In this document: positions 1 to 8,042 of the stretch, one piece after another
How the letters are laid out: every line of letters starts with the position of its first letter
Numbering within the stretch: position 1 is the first letter of the stretch
Assembly (NCBI RefSeq): GCF_030137545.1
Contig: NZ_JARUVL010000003.1
Span: 124,001 to 188,000, forward strand
Reading direction: 5' to 3'
DNA from: Virgibacillus sp. LDC-1
Lineage (GTDB): Bacteria; Bacillota; Bacilli; Bacillales; Amphibacillaceae
DNA: 64,000 bases
Translations under genes and position numbers: made by a program
The notes under the pieces: generated by a model
What the model was told of the DNA's origin: nothing
Database searches by the model: none
What the model saw: only the letters and a program-made list of their open reading frames with translations

Positions 1-884
1 TTTGCTTCTGGATCTTTATTAATCGCTACAATTACTTTTGAATTTGACATTCCTGCTAAGTGCTGAATAGCTCCAGAAATACCAACTGCAATATATAAAT
101 CTGGTGTTACTACCTTTCCAGTTTGCCCAATTTGCAAGGAATAATCACAATAGTCGGCATCGCAGGCTCCACGAGATGCGCCAACTGCACCGCCTAAAAC
201 CTCTGCTAGCTCGTATAATGGCTTAAAGCCATCCGCACTTTTTACACCGCGCCCGCCAGCGATAATAACATTCGCTTCTGATAAATCTACACCTTCGGAA
301 GCTTTACGAATAACATCTTTAATTACTGTGCGAAGATCTGTAATATCCACATCTATTGCTTCAATGGATCCTGTTCTAGATTCATCTTTATCAAGCGAAG
401 GTATGTTATTTGGACGGATCGTAACAAATACGATACCACCTGTTACGACTTTCTTTTCAAACGCTTTTCCTGAATAAATCGGTCTTGTAAATACGGGATT
501 ATCTCCATCCATCTCGATTGCAGTTGCATCAGAGATCAAACCAATTTCTAACTTACTAGCTATTTTGGGAGTTAAATCCTTTCCGATTGCAGTATGCCCC
601 ATGATAATTCCGTTTGGTGATTCTTTTTCAATAGCTGCTAAAACAGCCTGGCCGTAGCCATCAGATGTATATTTATCTAATTTCTCATGTTCCACGGTAA
701 TAACACGATCGGCTCCATGGTAGATCATTTCCTGTGCCTGTTGGTCTAATCCATTTGCACCACATATCACACCGACAACTTCTGCATTGGCATTCATTTG
801 TTTTGCGGCTGCTATTGCTTCAAAGGTGACATTTCGTAGCATCCCTTCTCTTGCTTCTCCAATTACAATAATTTTCTCACTCAT
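1..884 (-). CDS. etfA: Electron transfer flavoprotein alpha subunit (partial, C-terminus off the window)
   Basis: EtfA pairs with EtfB to take electrons from acyl-CoA dehydrogenases and pass them to the membrane quinone pool. 294 codons are present from an ATG at 884 behind an AGGAG site; the reading frame runs off the left edge, and from the usual length of about 325 residues roughly 30 C-terminal residues are missing. The start MSEKIIVIGEAREG is typical of EtfA. The C-terminal FAD-binding domain is clear from about residue 200, with GGRGVKS, then GQTGKVVTPDLYIAVGISGA and IAINKD-like (IVAINKDPEA) segments. It lies 26 nt after etfB and is the last visible gene of the fadR-fadB-etfB-etfA unit. 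Confidence 0.95.
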   Translation of the reverse strand, partial: MSEKIIVIGEAREGMLRNVTFEAIAAAKQMNANAEVVGVICGANGLDQQAQEMIYHGADRVITVEHEKLDKYTSDGYGQAVLAAIEKESPNGIIMGHTAIGKDLTPKIASKLEIGLISDATAIEMDGDNPVFTRPIYSGKAFEKKVVTGGIVFVTIRPNNIPSLDKDESRTGSIEAIDVDITDLRTVIKDVIRKASEGVDLSEANVIIAGGRGVKSADGFKPLYELAEVLGGAVGASRGACDADYCDYSLQIGQTGKVVTPDLYIAVGISGAIQHLAGMSNSKVIVAINKDPEA

Positions 885-910
885 TGGTATTTCTCCTTTC
901 TAGCATGTAG

Positions 911-1684
911 TTAAAGTACTTTCGCTTCATTCTTAAGCAATGATACAAGCTCTTTTACTTGATCACCTATGTCACCTTCTAATACTCGACCAGCTTCTTT
1001 TTCCGCTGGTAAAAATATATCTAATGTTTTTGTTTTCGGTGCTAAGTCATCTTCATCTAAATCAAGATCATCAATTTCAAGCTCTTCTAAAGGCTTCTTC
1101 TTCGCTTTCATAATTCCAGGCAAGGAAGGATATCGTGGCTCGTTTAATCCTTGCTGACAAGTAACGAGTATCGGTAACGATGCTTCGACCTTTTCTACGT
1201 CACCCTCCACATCCTTGTCTAAGAATATCTTCTCACCATCAATTGTTAAGCTCGTAATTGTCGTCACGTAAGGAATTCCTAATCTTTCTGCTAGCCTAGG
1301 GCCAACCTGACCACTTGCCTCATCAATTGCAACATTACCTGCTAAAATCAAATCAGCATCTTTTCCATCAAAGAATGCCTCCAAAATTTTAGCTGTTGTA
1401 AACTGATCGCCTTCCTCTAAATCATCTTCTGTATTAATTAATACCGCTTTGTCTGCTCCCATCGCTAATGCAGTACGTAGTTGTTTCTCAGAATCTTCAT
1501 CACCAATCGTAACGACTGTCACCTCGCCACCGTGCTCATCACGTTGCTTAATTGCTTCTTCCACTGCATATTCATCATAAGGATTGATAATGAATTCAGC
1601 ACCGTCTTCTTCAATATGTCCATTTGACACAGCAATTTTTTCTTCCGTATCAAATGTCTTTTTTAGTAGTACATAAATGTTCAT
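911..1684 (-). CDS. etfB: Electron transfer flavoprotein beta subunit
   Basis: 257 residues starting MNIYVLLKKTFDTEEKI. The frame is open 13 codons further upstream, but the ATG at 1684 has GGAGG at a good distance, so that start is chosen. EtfB holds the structural AMP of the heterodimer and docks to the dehydrogenases; the nucleotide-binding segment LAGNVAIDEASGQVGPRLAE lies near the middle of the chain. The acidic stretch EIDDLDLDEDDLAPK near the C-terminus precedes the arm that wraps around EtfA. Co-transcription with etfA downstream and fadB upstream marks it as the electron acceptor for beta-oxidation. Confidence 0.95.
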   Translation of the reverse strand: MNIYVLLKKTFDTEEKIAVSNGHIEEDGAEFIINPYDEYAVEEAIKQRDEHGGEVTVVTIGDEDSEKQLRTALAMGADKAVLINTEDDLEEGDQFTTAKILEAFFDGKDADLILAGNVAIDEASGQVGPRLAERLGIPYVTTITSLTIDGEKIFLDKDVEGDVEKVEASLPILVTCQQGLNEPRYPSLPGIMKAKKKPLEELEIDDLDLDEDDLAPKTKTLDIFLPAEKEAGRVLEGDIGDQVKELVSLLKNEAKVL

Positions 1685-1742
1685 GTACGCTCCTCCTTCA
1701 TTGAATGTTTTTAAACTAGTCATACACGCATGCTTAAATCAA

Positions 1743-2516
1743 TTAATCTTTGAAATTCGGTTTTCGTTTTTCCATAAATGCTTGAATACCTTCTTTCGCA
1801 TCAGCAGAGCCGAAAATTTCTCCAAATAAATGTGCCTCTGCTTTTGCTCCCTCATCAAATCGAGATGTCTTCGCATATGGCAAAAGTTGCATAATCCGAT
1901 GAATAGAAGCTTTGCTTTTGGCAGCGAATTTTGTTGCTAGTTTACTAGCTTCATGAAAAGCTTCGCCAGTATCAACTGTTTGGTTAACTAATCCAAATTG
2001 TGCTGCTTCTTTTCCCGATATTGGTTCCCCGCTTAAAATCATCTCATATGCTTTTGCCATTCCAACATATTGTGGTAGCCGTTGTGTTCCTGCAAAGCCA
2101 GGTATTATTCCTAGGTTTAATTCTGGTAATCCAAGCTTTGTGTTCTCTTCTGCAATTCTTATATGACAAGCCATTGCCAATTCTAATCCACCACCAAGTG
2201 CCGCCCCATGAATAGCAGCAATTACAGGGATTGAAAAGTGTTCAATTCGCGAAAAAATTTCCTGTCCACTGCGCGACAATGCTTCGTAGTCTAGCGAATT
2301 TTGTAAAGAGGTGAATTCCTTTATATCCGCCCCAGCAGAGAAGAATTTCCCATCTCCACGTAAAATAATAGCCTTAGCCACCCCATTATTTTCAATAGCA
2401 TCAAGTTTCTTATTCAAATCAGATAATAATGAACTGGATAATGCATTGGCAGGTGGACTTTGAATCGTAAGAATCGCTATACTCCCATCTTGCTTATAAT
2501 CAACTGTACTCAACAT
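1743..2516 (-). CDS. fadB: Enoyl-CoA hydratase (crotonase family, FadB/YsiB)
   Basis: Hydrates 2-enoyl-CoA to 3-hydroxyacyl-CoA in beta-oxidation. Start MLSTVDYK is at the ATG at 2516 behind GAGGAGGGG; an in-frame ATG four codons upstream lacks room for this site. The crotonase oxyanion segment SAGADIKEF and the block HGAALGGGLELAMACHIRIA are present. Both acids expected for hydratase activity are there: the Glu in GGGLELA and the Glu in LGLPELNLGIIPG. About 257 residues, normal for the family. It sits between fadR and etfB, the same order as the B. subtilis lcfA operon. The exact chain-length preference cannot be read from sequence. Confidence 0.92.
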   Translation of the reverse strand: MLSTVDYKQDGSIAILTIQSPPANALSSSLLSDLNKKLDAIENNGVAKAIILRGDGKFFSAGADIKEFTSLQNSLDYEALSRSGQEIFSRIEHFSIPVIAAIHGAALGGGLELAMACHIRIAEENTKLGLPELNLGIIPGFAGTQRLPQYVGMAKAYEMILSGEPISGKEAAQFGLVNQTVDTGEAFHEASKLATKFAAKSKASIHRIMQLLPYAKTSRFDEGAKAEAHLFGEIFGSADAKEGIQAFMEKRKPNFKD

Positions 2517-2583
2517 ACCCCTCCTCATTGCACATCATGCATCTTTTTAAAAAATTCCCACCTTTTTCATTCTATCAAAAAAA

Positions 2584-2597
2584 TGAAAGCGTTTTAA
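2584..2597. promoter_or_regulatory. Candidate CcpA cre site between fadR and fadB
   Basis: TGAAAGCGTTTTAA matches 13 of 14 positions of the cre consensus TGAAARCGNTTWCA. It overlaps the last codons of fadR and lies 68 nt before fadB, so CcpA bound here would act as a roadblock on fadB-etfB-etfA. Catabolite repression of the FadR regulon is known in B. subtilis; its use here is inference. Confidence 0.5.
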
Positions 2598-3181
2598 TCT
2601 TTTTTTGAAAGTCCTTTTGTTATCAAATCATGAACATTTGGCGCAAGTTGAACTAAATCATACTTTTCATCCTTCATTACCCAGTTTGTTACCGTCTCAT
2701 CCAACGTTCCAAAAATCATCTGTCTAACGAGTGGAATGTTCATGTCCGAACGGAACAGACCTTCCTGTATTCCTTCGTTAACGATCGAATCCATTACCGT
2801 CAAATAAGACTTTAACACCTTATTAATTTCTTGACGCAACGCTAAATTTGATTGACGAAGCTCAAGCTGTGTGACAATCGCCAGATGATGGTCCTCAGCT
2901 AACTGTTGAAAATGCATTTTTATTAGTGTTAATAATTTATCATTTGCATTTTCTTTTTCCGCAATAGCGGCAGCAATTTTATCTATAAATTGCCCCATCT
3001 TCTCTTCGAATACGGATACTAATATATCTTCCTTGTTCTTGAAATACAGATATATTGTACCGTCTGCCACACCAGCCTTCTTTGCGATTTTTGAGACTTG
3101 TGAAGCATGGTAGCCATTTTCCGCAATGACTTCAACTGCAGCTTCAATAATCATTTTATACTTCGGTTTATTTTTTTTCAT
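2594..3181 (-). CDS. fadR: TetR-family fatty acid degradation regulator FadR (YsiA)
   Basis: 195 residues. The N-terminal TetR helix-turn-helix occupies about residues 8-55 (AAVEVIAENGYHASQVSKIAKKAGVADG and then TIYLYFKNKEDIL, the usual end of the TetR HTH). The all-helical C-terminal domain is expected to bind long-chain acyl-CoA, which in B. subtilis FadR releases the operator. The ATG at 3181 follows AAGGAG. A near-consensus FadR operator lies just upstream and on its own promoter, so autoregulation plus control of fadB-etfB-etfA is likely. Assignment rests on the domain, the neighbours (lcfA, fadB, etfBA) and the operator together. Confidence 0.9.
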   Translation of the reverse strand: MKKNKPKYKMIIEAAVEVIAENGYHASQVSKIAKKAGVADGTIYLYFKNKEDILVSVFEEKMGQFIDKIAAAIAEKENANDKLLTLIKMHFQQLAEDHHLAIVTQLELRQSNLALRQEINKVLKSYLTVMDSIVNEGIQEGLFRSDMNIPLVRQMIFGTLDETVTNWVMKDEKYDLVQLAPNVHDLITKGLSKKD

Positions 3182-3210
3182 ATTGATCTCCTTTTAATCC
3201 TTACATAAAA

Positions 3211-3228
3211 TGAATGAGTAATCATTCA
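3211..3228. promoter_or_regulatory. FadR operator
   Basis: TGAATGAGTAATCATTCA is an inverted repeat (TGAATGA/TCATTCA) that matches the B. subtilis FadR box TGAATGAMTANTCATTCA except at the M position. It begins 7 nt downstream of the -10 element at 3235-3240, a position where a bound TetR repressor would block initiation of the fadR-fadB-etfB-etfA transcript. Confidence 0.9.
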
Positions 3229-3234
3229 TTTTAT

Positions 3235-3263
3235 ATTGTACTGATTAGAAAAAAAATTGTCAA
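3235..3263 (-). promoter_or_regulatory. Sigma-A promoter for fadR-fadB-etfB-etfA
   Basis: On the minus strand TTGACA (3263-3258), a 17-nt spacer and TACAAT (3240-3235). This is a near-ideal vegetative promoter directly in front of the FadR operator and 54 nt from the fadR start. Confidence 0.88.
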
Positions 3264-3288
3264 TATGAAGCCTGTCCATTATTTGGTT

Positions 3289-3327
3289 AAAAAGAGCTAT
3301 TCGTAAATAAATACGAATATAGAGCGA
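3289..3327 (-). terminator. Intrinsic terminator after lcfA
   Basis: Minus-strand stem with arms TATTCGTA and TACGAATA plus flanking GCT/AGC pairs, followed by CTCTTTTT. It lies between the lcfA stop and the fadR promoter and so separates lcfA from fadR-fadB-etfBA. Confidence 0.7.
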
Positions 3328-3375
3328 GCTTATATAAAACGTTTCTTTACTAAAACGACAACCTTGACTTATTAA

Positions 3376-5064
3376 TTATACTTTTTCTGTCTGACGTCTT
3401 TTTTCCTCATCGATTAGCTGTCTTCGTAATATTTTACCAACAGCTGTTTTTGGAAGTTCATCACGGAATTCAAATATTCTTGGTACTTTAAATGGAGCTA
3501 GATTATTTCTGCAATACGTGTTTAATTCCTCTTCTTGAAGCTCAAATCCAGTCTTTGGAACAATATATGCTTTTACTGTTTCACCGCGATATGGATCAGG
3601 AACGCCAGCTACGACAGCCTCTAAGATTCCTTCATGCTCATAAAGCACTTCTTCAATCTCGCGAGGATAAATATTATAGCCGCCGGCAATAATCATGTCT
3701 TTCTTGCGATCGACAATATAAAAATATCCATCCTTATCCATGTATCCAAGATCACCTGTTAAAAACCAATCATCTTTAAACACAAGTGCTGTTTCTTCTG
3801 GTTTTTCCCAATACCCCTTCATAATTTGCGGCCCTTTAACTGCAAGTTCTCCAACTTCTCCTAATTCTGCTTCCTCCATTGTGTCCATATCAAGTATTTT
3901 AGCATCTGTATCCGGCCATGGAACGCCAATACTACCTGGAACTCTTTTCTCCCATATAAAATTGGCATGTGTAACTGGAGATGTTTCGGTCAGCCCATAA
4001 CCTTCTACAAGCTTTCCTCCCGTTACTTTTTCAAAGCTTTCTTGAACTTCAACTGGTAATGGAGCAGATCCGCTAATACAAGCCTCAATCGAAGATAGAT
4101 CATAATTTGTTATATCAGGATGATTTAACAAACCAACAAAAATCGTTGGAGCCCCCGGAAATAAGGTCGGTCTTTCTTTTTCAATTGTTTTTAAAACTTC
4201 CTTTACATCAAACTTAGGCATCAAGAGCATCTTAGCTCCAAACATAATGGAAAGATTCATCACCGCAGTCATACCAAACACGTGGAAAAAAGGGAGGATC
4301 CCCATTATTACTTCTTCCCCTTGTTTCGCTTTATACATCCAAGCTTGGCACATTTGAACATTTGCAACTAGATTATAATGTGTAAGCATTACACCCTTTG
4401 GATATCCAGTTGTTCCACCAGTATATTGAAGTAGAGCTAAATCAGTCATCGGATCAATTTCTACTTTCTTATATTCTGCGTTTGCATTTGATAAAATGTG
4501 ACTCCATTTGTGTGTCGTTTCACTTTGTTCAACCTTTACGACAATATTATATTGTTTTTTTTGTATAAAAGGATATACAACATTTTTAGGGAATGGCAAA
4601 TAATCCTTTATGCCAGTAACAATAACATGCTTTAATGCCGTCTTCTCCCGAATATTCGTTACCCTTGGTAACAGGATATCTAAACATACGATAAAGGTTG
4701 CTCCAGCATCATTTAATTGATATTCTAATTCCCGCTCGGTGTATAAAGGGTTTGTTTGTACAACAGTTGCTCCTGCAAATAAAGCACCATAGTAGCTAAT
4801 AACAGATTGCGGACAATTCGGAAGCATAATCGCAATGCGATCTCCTTTTGTCAATCCAAGCGATTGCAAATAATTTGCCATTTTCTTTGCAGCTGTATAC
4901 AACTCATCATAGGTTAGCTCTTTCCCCATAAAATGAAGCGCTTTCTTTTTCCCGTAACGAGATGCAGCCTGCTCTAAAAAAACATATAATGGTTCTTTTT
5001 CATACGCAATCGTAGTCGGTATTTCCGTTGGATAATGCGAGTGCCATCTTTTCGCTTCTCCCAT
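3376..5064 (-). CDS. lcfA: Long-chain fatty acid-CoA ligase
   Basis: Activates fatty acids with ATP and CoA so they can enter beta-oxidation. 562 residues from an ATG behind AGGAGG. Adenylate-forming signatures are complete: the P-loop-like TGGTTGYPKG at about residues 215-224, YGLTETSP, the hinge GDLGYMDKDGYFYIVDRKKDMI, and the C-terminal PKTAVGKILRR with the catalytic lysine. Family length is usual (about 560). It has its own promoter (5097-5125) and a terminator behind it, unlike B. subtilis where lcfA heads the fadR operon. I see no FadR box in front of it. Confidence 0.93.
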   Translation of the reverse strand: MGEAKRWHSHYPTEIPTTIAYEKEPLYVFLEQAASRYGKKKALHFMGKELTYDELYTAAKKMANYLQSLGLTKGDRIAIMLPNCPQSVISYYGALFAGATVVQTNPLYTERELEYQLNDAGATFIVCLDILLPRVTNIREKTALKHVIVTGIKDYLPFPKNVVYPFIQKKQYNIVVKVEQSETTHKWSHILSNANAEYKKVEIDPMTDLALLQYTGGTTGYPKGVMLTHYNLVANVQMCQAWMYKAKQGEEVIMGILPFFHVFGMTAVMNLSIMFGAKMLLMPKFDVKEVLKTIEKERPTLFPGAPTIFVGLLNHPDITNYDLSSIEACISGSAPLPVEVQESFEKVTGGKLVEGYGLTETSPVTHANFIWEKRVPGSIGVPWPDTDAKILDMDTMEEAELGEVGELAVKGPQIMKGYWEKPEETALVFKDDWFLTGDLGYMDKDGYFYIVDRKKDMIIAGGYNIYPREIEEVLYEHEGILEAVVAGVPDPYRGETVKAYIVPKTGFELQEEELNTYCRNNLAPFKVPRIFEFRDELPKTAVGKILRRQLIDEEKRRQTEKV

Positions 5065-5096
5065 CCTTATTCCTCCTTTTTTACTATATTTATTCC

Positions 5097-5125
5097 ATTA
5101 TACCGACTAATTGATATTTTTTGAA
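5097..5125 (-). promoter_or_regulatory. Sigma-A promoter for lcfA
   Basis: On the minus strand TTCAAA (5125-5120), a 17-nt spacer and a perfect TATAAT (5102-5097), 33 nt before the lcfA ATG. The -35 is 4 of 6. No TGAATGA-type FadR box is visible around it. Confidence 0.65.
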
Positions 5126-5152
5126 ATTTTATTTAACTTTTTTTAAAATAAT

Positions 5153-5227
5153 CTACATTAGATAAATAATACCAATAATGACGAAAACAGCTGCTACAAC
5201 TATTAATACCTTGGCCAATGTTTCCAC
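5153..5227 (-). CDS. Possible 24-residue membrane peptide directly after yshE
   Basis: A GTG at 5227, with GGGAG ten bases upstream, opens a 24-codon frame ending TAG at 5153: METLAKVLIVVAAVFVIIGI followed by IYLM. It is one hydrophobic helix. It begins 15 nt after the yshE stop and in the same reading frame, with no stop in between, so it could be a separate small gene, a read-through tail of YshE, or chance. I know no named family for it. Confidence 0.4.
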   Translation of the reverse strand: METLAKVLIVVAAVFVIIGIIYLM

Positions 5228-5242
5228 GTATTCTTTTCTCCC

Positions 5243-5656
5243 CTATCCAATAATAATGCTTGCTCCAATGACGAAAGAAAGTCCGATTGAAATGGTCATT
5301 GAGATAAACCCTACTGCAATGTTTCCTTTCCCGATTTCCTCATCAATTTTAATCGAAGGTGTCATAAACTCAAAAACAAAATAACCTATTAATAATAATA
5401 GAAATCCAAAGGCTCCCCATCCAATACTCTGTAACAGCGTATCATTATGCTCAATCGAATACCTAAATATGGTTGCAATTCCAAAAAGCTTTCCTCCAGT
5501 TGCCATCGCGACTGCAAAATTTCCTTTTTTTATTTGTTCCCAATTTTTATAAGATGTAACAAGCTCAAAAATAGCTAAAAATACAAAAGAACACAAGATA
5601 ACAACACTATATCGAGCCACTGTCTCCACAAAAACATTTTCCCAAAAAGCTCCCAT
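5243..5656 (-). CDS. yshE: DUF350 family membrane protein YshE
   Basis: 137 residues, four predicted membrane helices at roughly 14-34, 49-67, 77-97 and 113-135. The two internally similar halves (KKGNFAVAMATGGKLFGIATI and IGKGNIAVGFISMTISIGLSF) are the DUF350 pattern. Function unknown in the family. Start ATG behind GAGGAGGATGCTAA, 16 nt after mutS2, so it is the last full-length gene of the polX-mutS2-yshE unit, as in B. subtilis. See the mini-ORF that follows its stop in frame. Confidence 0.85.
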   Translation of the reverse strand: MGAFWENVFVETVARYSVVILCSFVFLAIFELVTSYKNWEQIKKGNFAVAMATGGKLFGIATIFRYSIEHNDTLLQSIGWGAFGFLLLLIGYFVFEFMTPSIKIDEEIGKGNIAVGFISMTISIGLSFVIGASIIIG

Positions 5657-5672
5657 TTAGCATCCTCCTCTC

Positions 5673-8012
5673 CTATTTCAATTCAATTACAGTAACGCCA
5701 CTTCCGCCTTCCTCCATGGTTCCTTCTCTGTAATTCGATATAGAGCGATGCTTTTTCACAAAATCCTGAACCCCTTTTCTTAAAGCACCTGTTCCTTTCC
5801 CATGAATAATAGATACTCTCGGATATCCTGCAAGCAATGCATCATCGATATATTTTTCTAATCGGATAAGCGCGTCCTCGAAACGTTCTCCTCTTAAATC
5901 AAGCTCTGTTCGTATATGATAGTTTGCACCCTTTACTGTGGCCATCGGTTTTTCATAGCTCGTTTTCTTTGTCCGTACAAGCTTTAAATCCTTTCGTTTT
6001 ACTTTCACCTTCATAATTCCTGCTTGAATAAGATATTCATCATCACTTACCTTTTCAATAACCGTACCCTTTTGGTTATAAGCTAATAATGTAACATCAT
6101 CACCAGCATGTAAATCCCCTTGAGATTCCACTGTCCTCGGTTCTTCCCTTTTTTCTGCTCCTAGTGAAGGTAATGCATCGTCCAATGCTTTTTTAGCTTC
6201 AATCCATTCATGCTCCTTTAAGACTGCACCAGCCTTCATTTCTCTTAGTTGGCGAACAATTTGTTCTGCTTCATCTTTCGCCTTTTGAATTGCTCTCTCA
6301 GCTTTCTCCTCAGCTTTTTTATATAGCTTTTCACGCTTTTCATCAAGATTCTTCCATTCTTGTTCCAGTTGATGTTTAAGCTGTTCACTTTCTTCTAGAA
6401 TTCGCTGTGCAGCCTCATAATCCTTTTCTGCTTCATGCTGTGAACGTTCAAGGGAAGCAATCATATTTTCCACACTCTTAGAATCCACACCAATAAGACT
6501 TCTCGCATGTTCAATAATTCGCGTATTTAAACCAAGTCTTTTTGATATTTCAAAGGCATTACTTCTACCTGGTACCCCAATTAATAGGCGATAAGTTGGT
6601 TGTAGAGTTTCTACATCAAATTCTACCGACGCATTCGTAACATTTTCGCGATTATAGCCATATGCCTTTAGCTCTGGATAATGCGTTGTAGCGATTACAC
6701 GAGCACCTCTATTTACGACTTCATCCAAGATAGACATGGCGAGTGCTGCGCCTTCTTGTGGATCTGTTCCTGCACCGAGCTCATCAAATAAAACTAAGGA
6801 TTGATGGTCGACCTGCTCCATAATTTGCACGATATTTGTCATATGCGATGAAAACGTACTTAAATTTTGTTCTATGGATTGTTCGTCACCAATGTCTGCA
6901 TACACATGCTTAAACACGGCAAGCTCACAACCATCTAAAGCAGGTACTTGCAACCCTGATTGTGCCATTAATGTACATAAACCGATCATTTTTAATGTAA
7001 CCGTCTTTCCCCCTGTATTGGGACCAGTTATAACAATGGTTGTAAAGGAGGAACCGATTTCAATATCATTAGCAACAACTTGGTCATGTGGAATTAATGG
7101 ATGTCTTGCTTGCTGCATCTTAATTATGCCTTGATCATTTATCTTTGGCTTTGCTGCTTTCATTATCTCTGCTAGCTTGGCACGCGCATGAATAAAATCA
7201 ATGGTCGCTAAAATAGAAAGATTGTCCATTAATACCGCTTCGTTTTCAGCAATTTGTCCAGTTAAACGCATTAAAATTCGATCAACTTCTTGTTGCTCAT
7301 TTAAGCTAGCTTCTTGAAGCCGATTATTCATCTCTACAACAGCTTTCGGTTCCATGAATAACGTTTGACCTGATGCAGATTGATCATGTACGATTCCACC
7401 AATTGCTGCTCGATATTCATGTTTGACAGGTAAAACATACCGATCGTTTCGAATTGTAATGATTGCATCAGATAACATATTACTTTTCGTTCTCGTATAA
7501 TTATCTAATTTATCTCGAACTTTGCTCTCTAATGTCCTTATTGATGTACGAATACTGCGTAGCTTTTCCGAGGCACTATCCATTACATGTCCATGATCAT
7601 CAATACAGCTCTTTATTTGTTTCTCAAGGTCTCGAAGAGGTGTTATACTAATTGCTAATCCTTGAAGTATTGGTACATCCACCTCTAACTTTTCAAAAAA
7701 TTCCTTCACCATTCGCCCGCCATAAATTGTATTAGCAACATCCAGGCACTCACCCGAATGTAACATTCCACCAATTACACTTCGTTTAATGCTCGGCTTA
7801 ATATCGGAGATGCCACCTAGTGGAATTTCCTTATTTAGTCGCCTAATATTAACCGCTTCATCGGTTTCATTTTGTCTTAATTCTACTTCCTCGAGCTCCG
7901 TATCAGGAGTCAACTGGGCAGTAAGTTCTTTTCCCAATGATGTTGCTGCTTGCTCGCGAAGCTGTTCTATGATTTTTGTAAATTCTAACACTCGATATAT
8001 CCGTTTGTTCAT
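5673..8012 (-). CDS. mutS2: Endonuclease MutS2 / ribosome-rescue ATPase
   Basis: 779 residues, the normal MutS2 length. Order: N-terminal MutS core and clamp region, ATPase with Walker A GPNTGGKT at about 330-337 and Walker [14 protein letters not shown] followed by the helix EGAALA, a long charged coiled coil (about 500-620), a KOW-like segment (about 630-690), and a C-terminal Smr domain with [11 protein letters not shown] and the nuclease-type HGKGTG. It lacks the mismatch-binding domain I of MutS. MutS2 limits recombination in some bacteria and in B. subtilis splits collided ribosomes. Start ATG with AGGAG; 30 nt after polX. Confidence 0.93.
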   Translation of the reverse strand: MNKRIYRVLEFTKIIEQLREQAATSLGKELTAQLTPDTELEEVELRQNETDEAVNIRRLNKEIPLGGISDIKPSIKRSVIGGMLHSGECLDVANTIYGGRMVKEFFEKLEVDVPILQGLAISITPLRDLEKQIKSCIDDHGHVMDSASEKLRSIRTSIRTLESKVRDKLDNYTRTKSNMLSDAIITIRNDRYVLPVKHEYRAAIGGIVHDQSASGQTLFMEPKAVVEMNNRLQEASLNEQQEVDRILMRLTGQIAENEAVLMDNLSILATIDFIHARAKLAEIMKAAKPKINDQGIIKMQQARHPLIPHDQVVANDIEIGSSFTTIVITGPNTGGKTVTLKMIGLCTLMAQSGLQVPALDGCELAVFKHVYADIGDEQSIEQNLSTFSSHMTNIVQIMEQVDHQSLVLFDELGAGTDPQEGAALAMSILDEVVNRGARVIATTHYPELKAYGYNRENVTNASVEFDVETLQPTYRLLIGVPGRSNAFEISKRLGLNTRIIEHARSLIGVDSKSVENMIASLERSQHEAEKDYEAAQRILEESEQLKHQLEQEWKNLDEKREKLYKKAEEKAERAIQKAKDEAEQIVRQLREMKAGAVLKEHEWIEAKKALDDALPSLGAEKREEPRTVESQGDLHAGDDVTLLAYNQKGTVIEKVSDDEYLIQAGIMKVKVKRKDLKLVRTKKTSYEKPMATVKGANYHIRTELDLRGERFEDALIRLEKYIDDALLAGYPRVSIIHGKGTGALRKGVQDFVKKHRSISNYREGTMEEGGSGVTVIELK

Positions 8013-8042
8013 TCTACTTGCTCCTTTGAATACAGCTTAATA

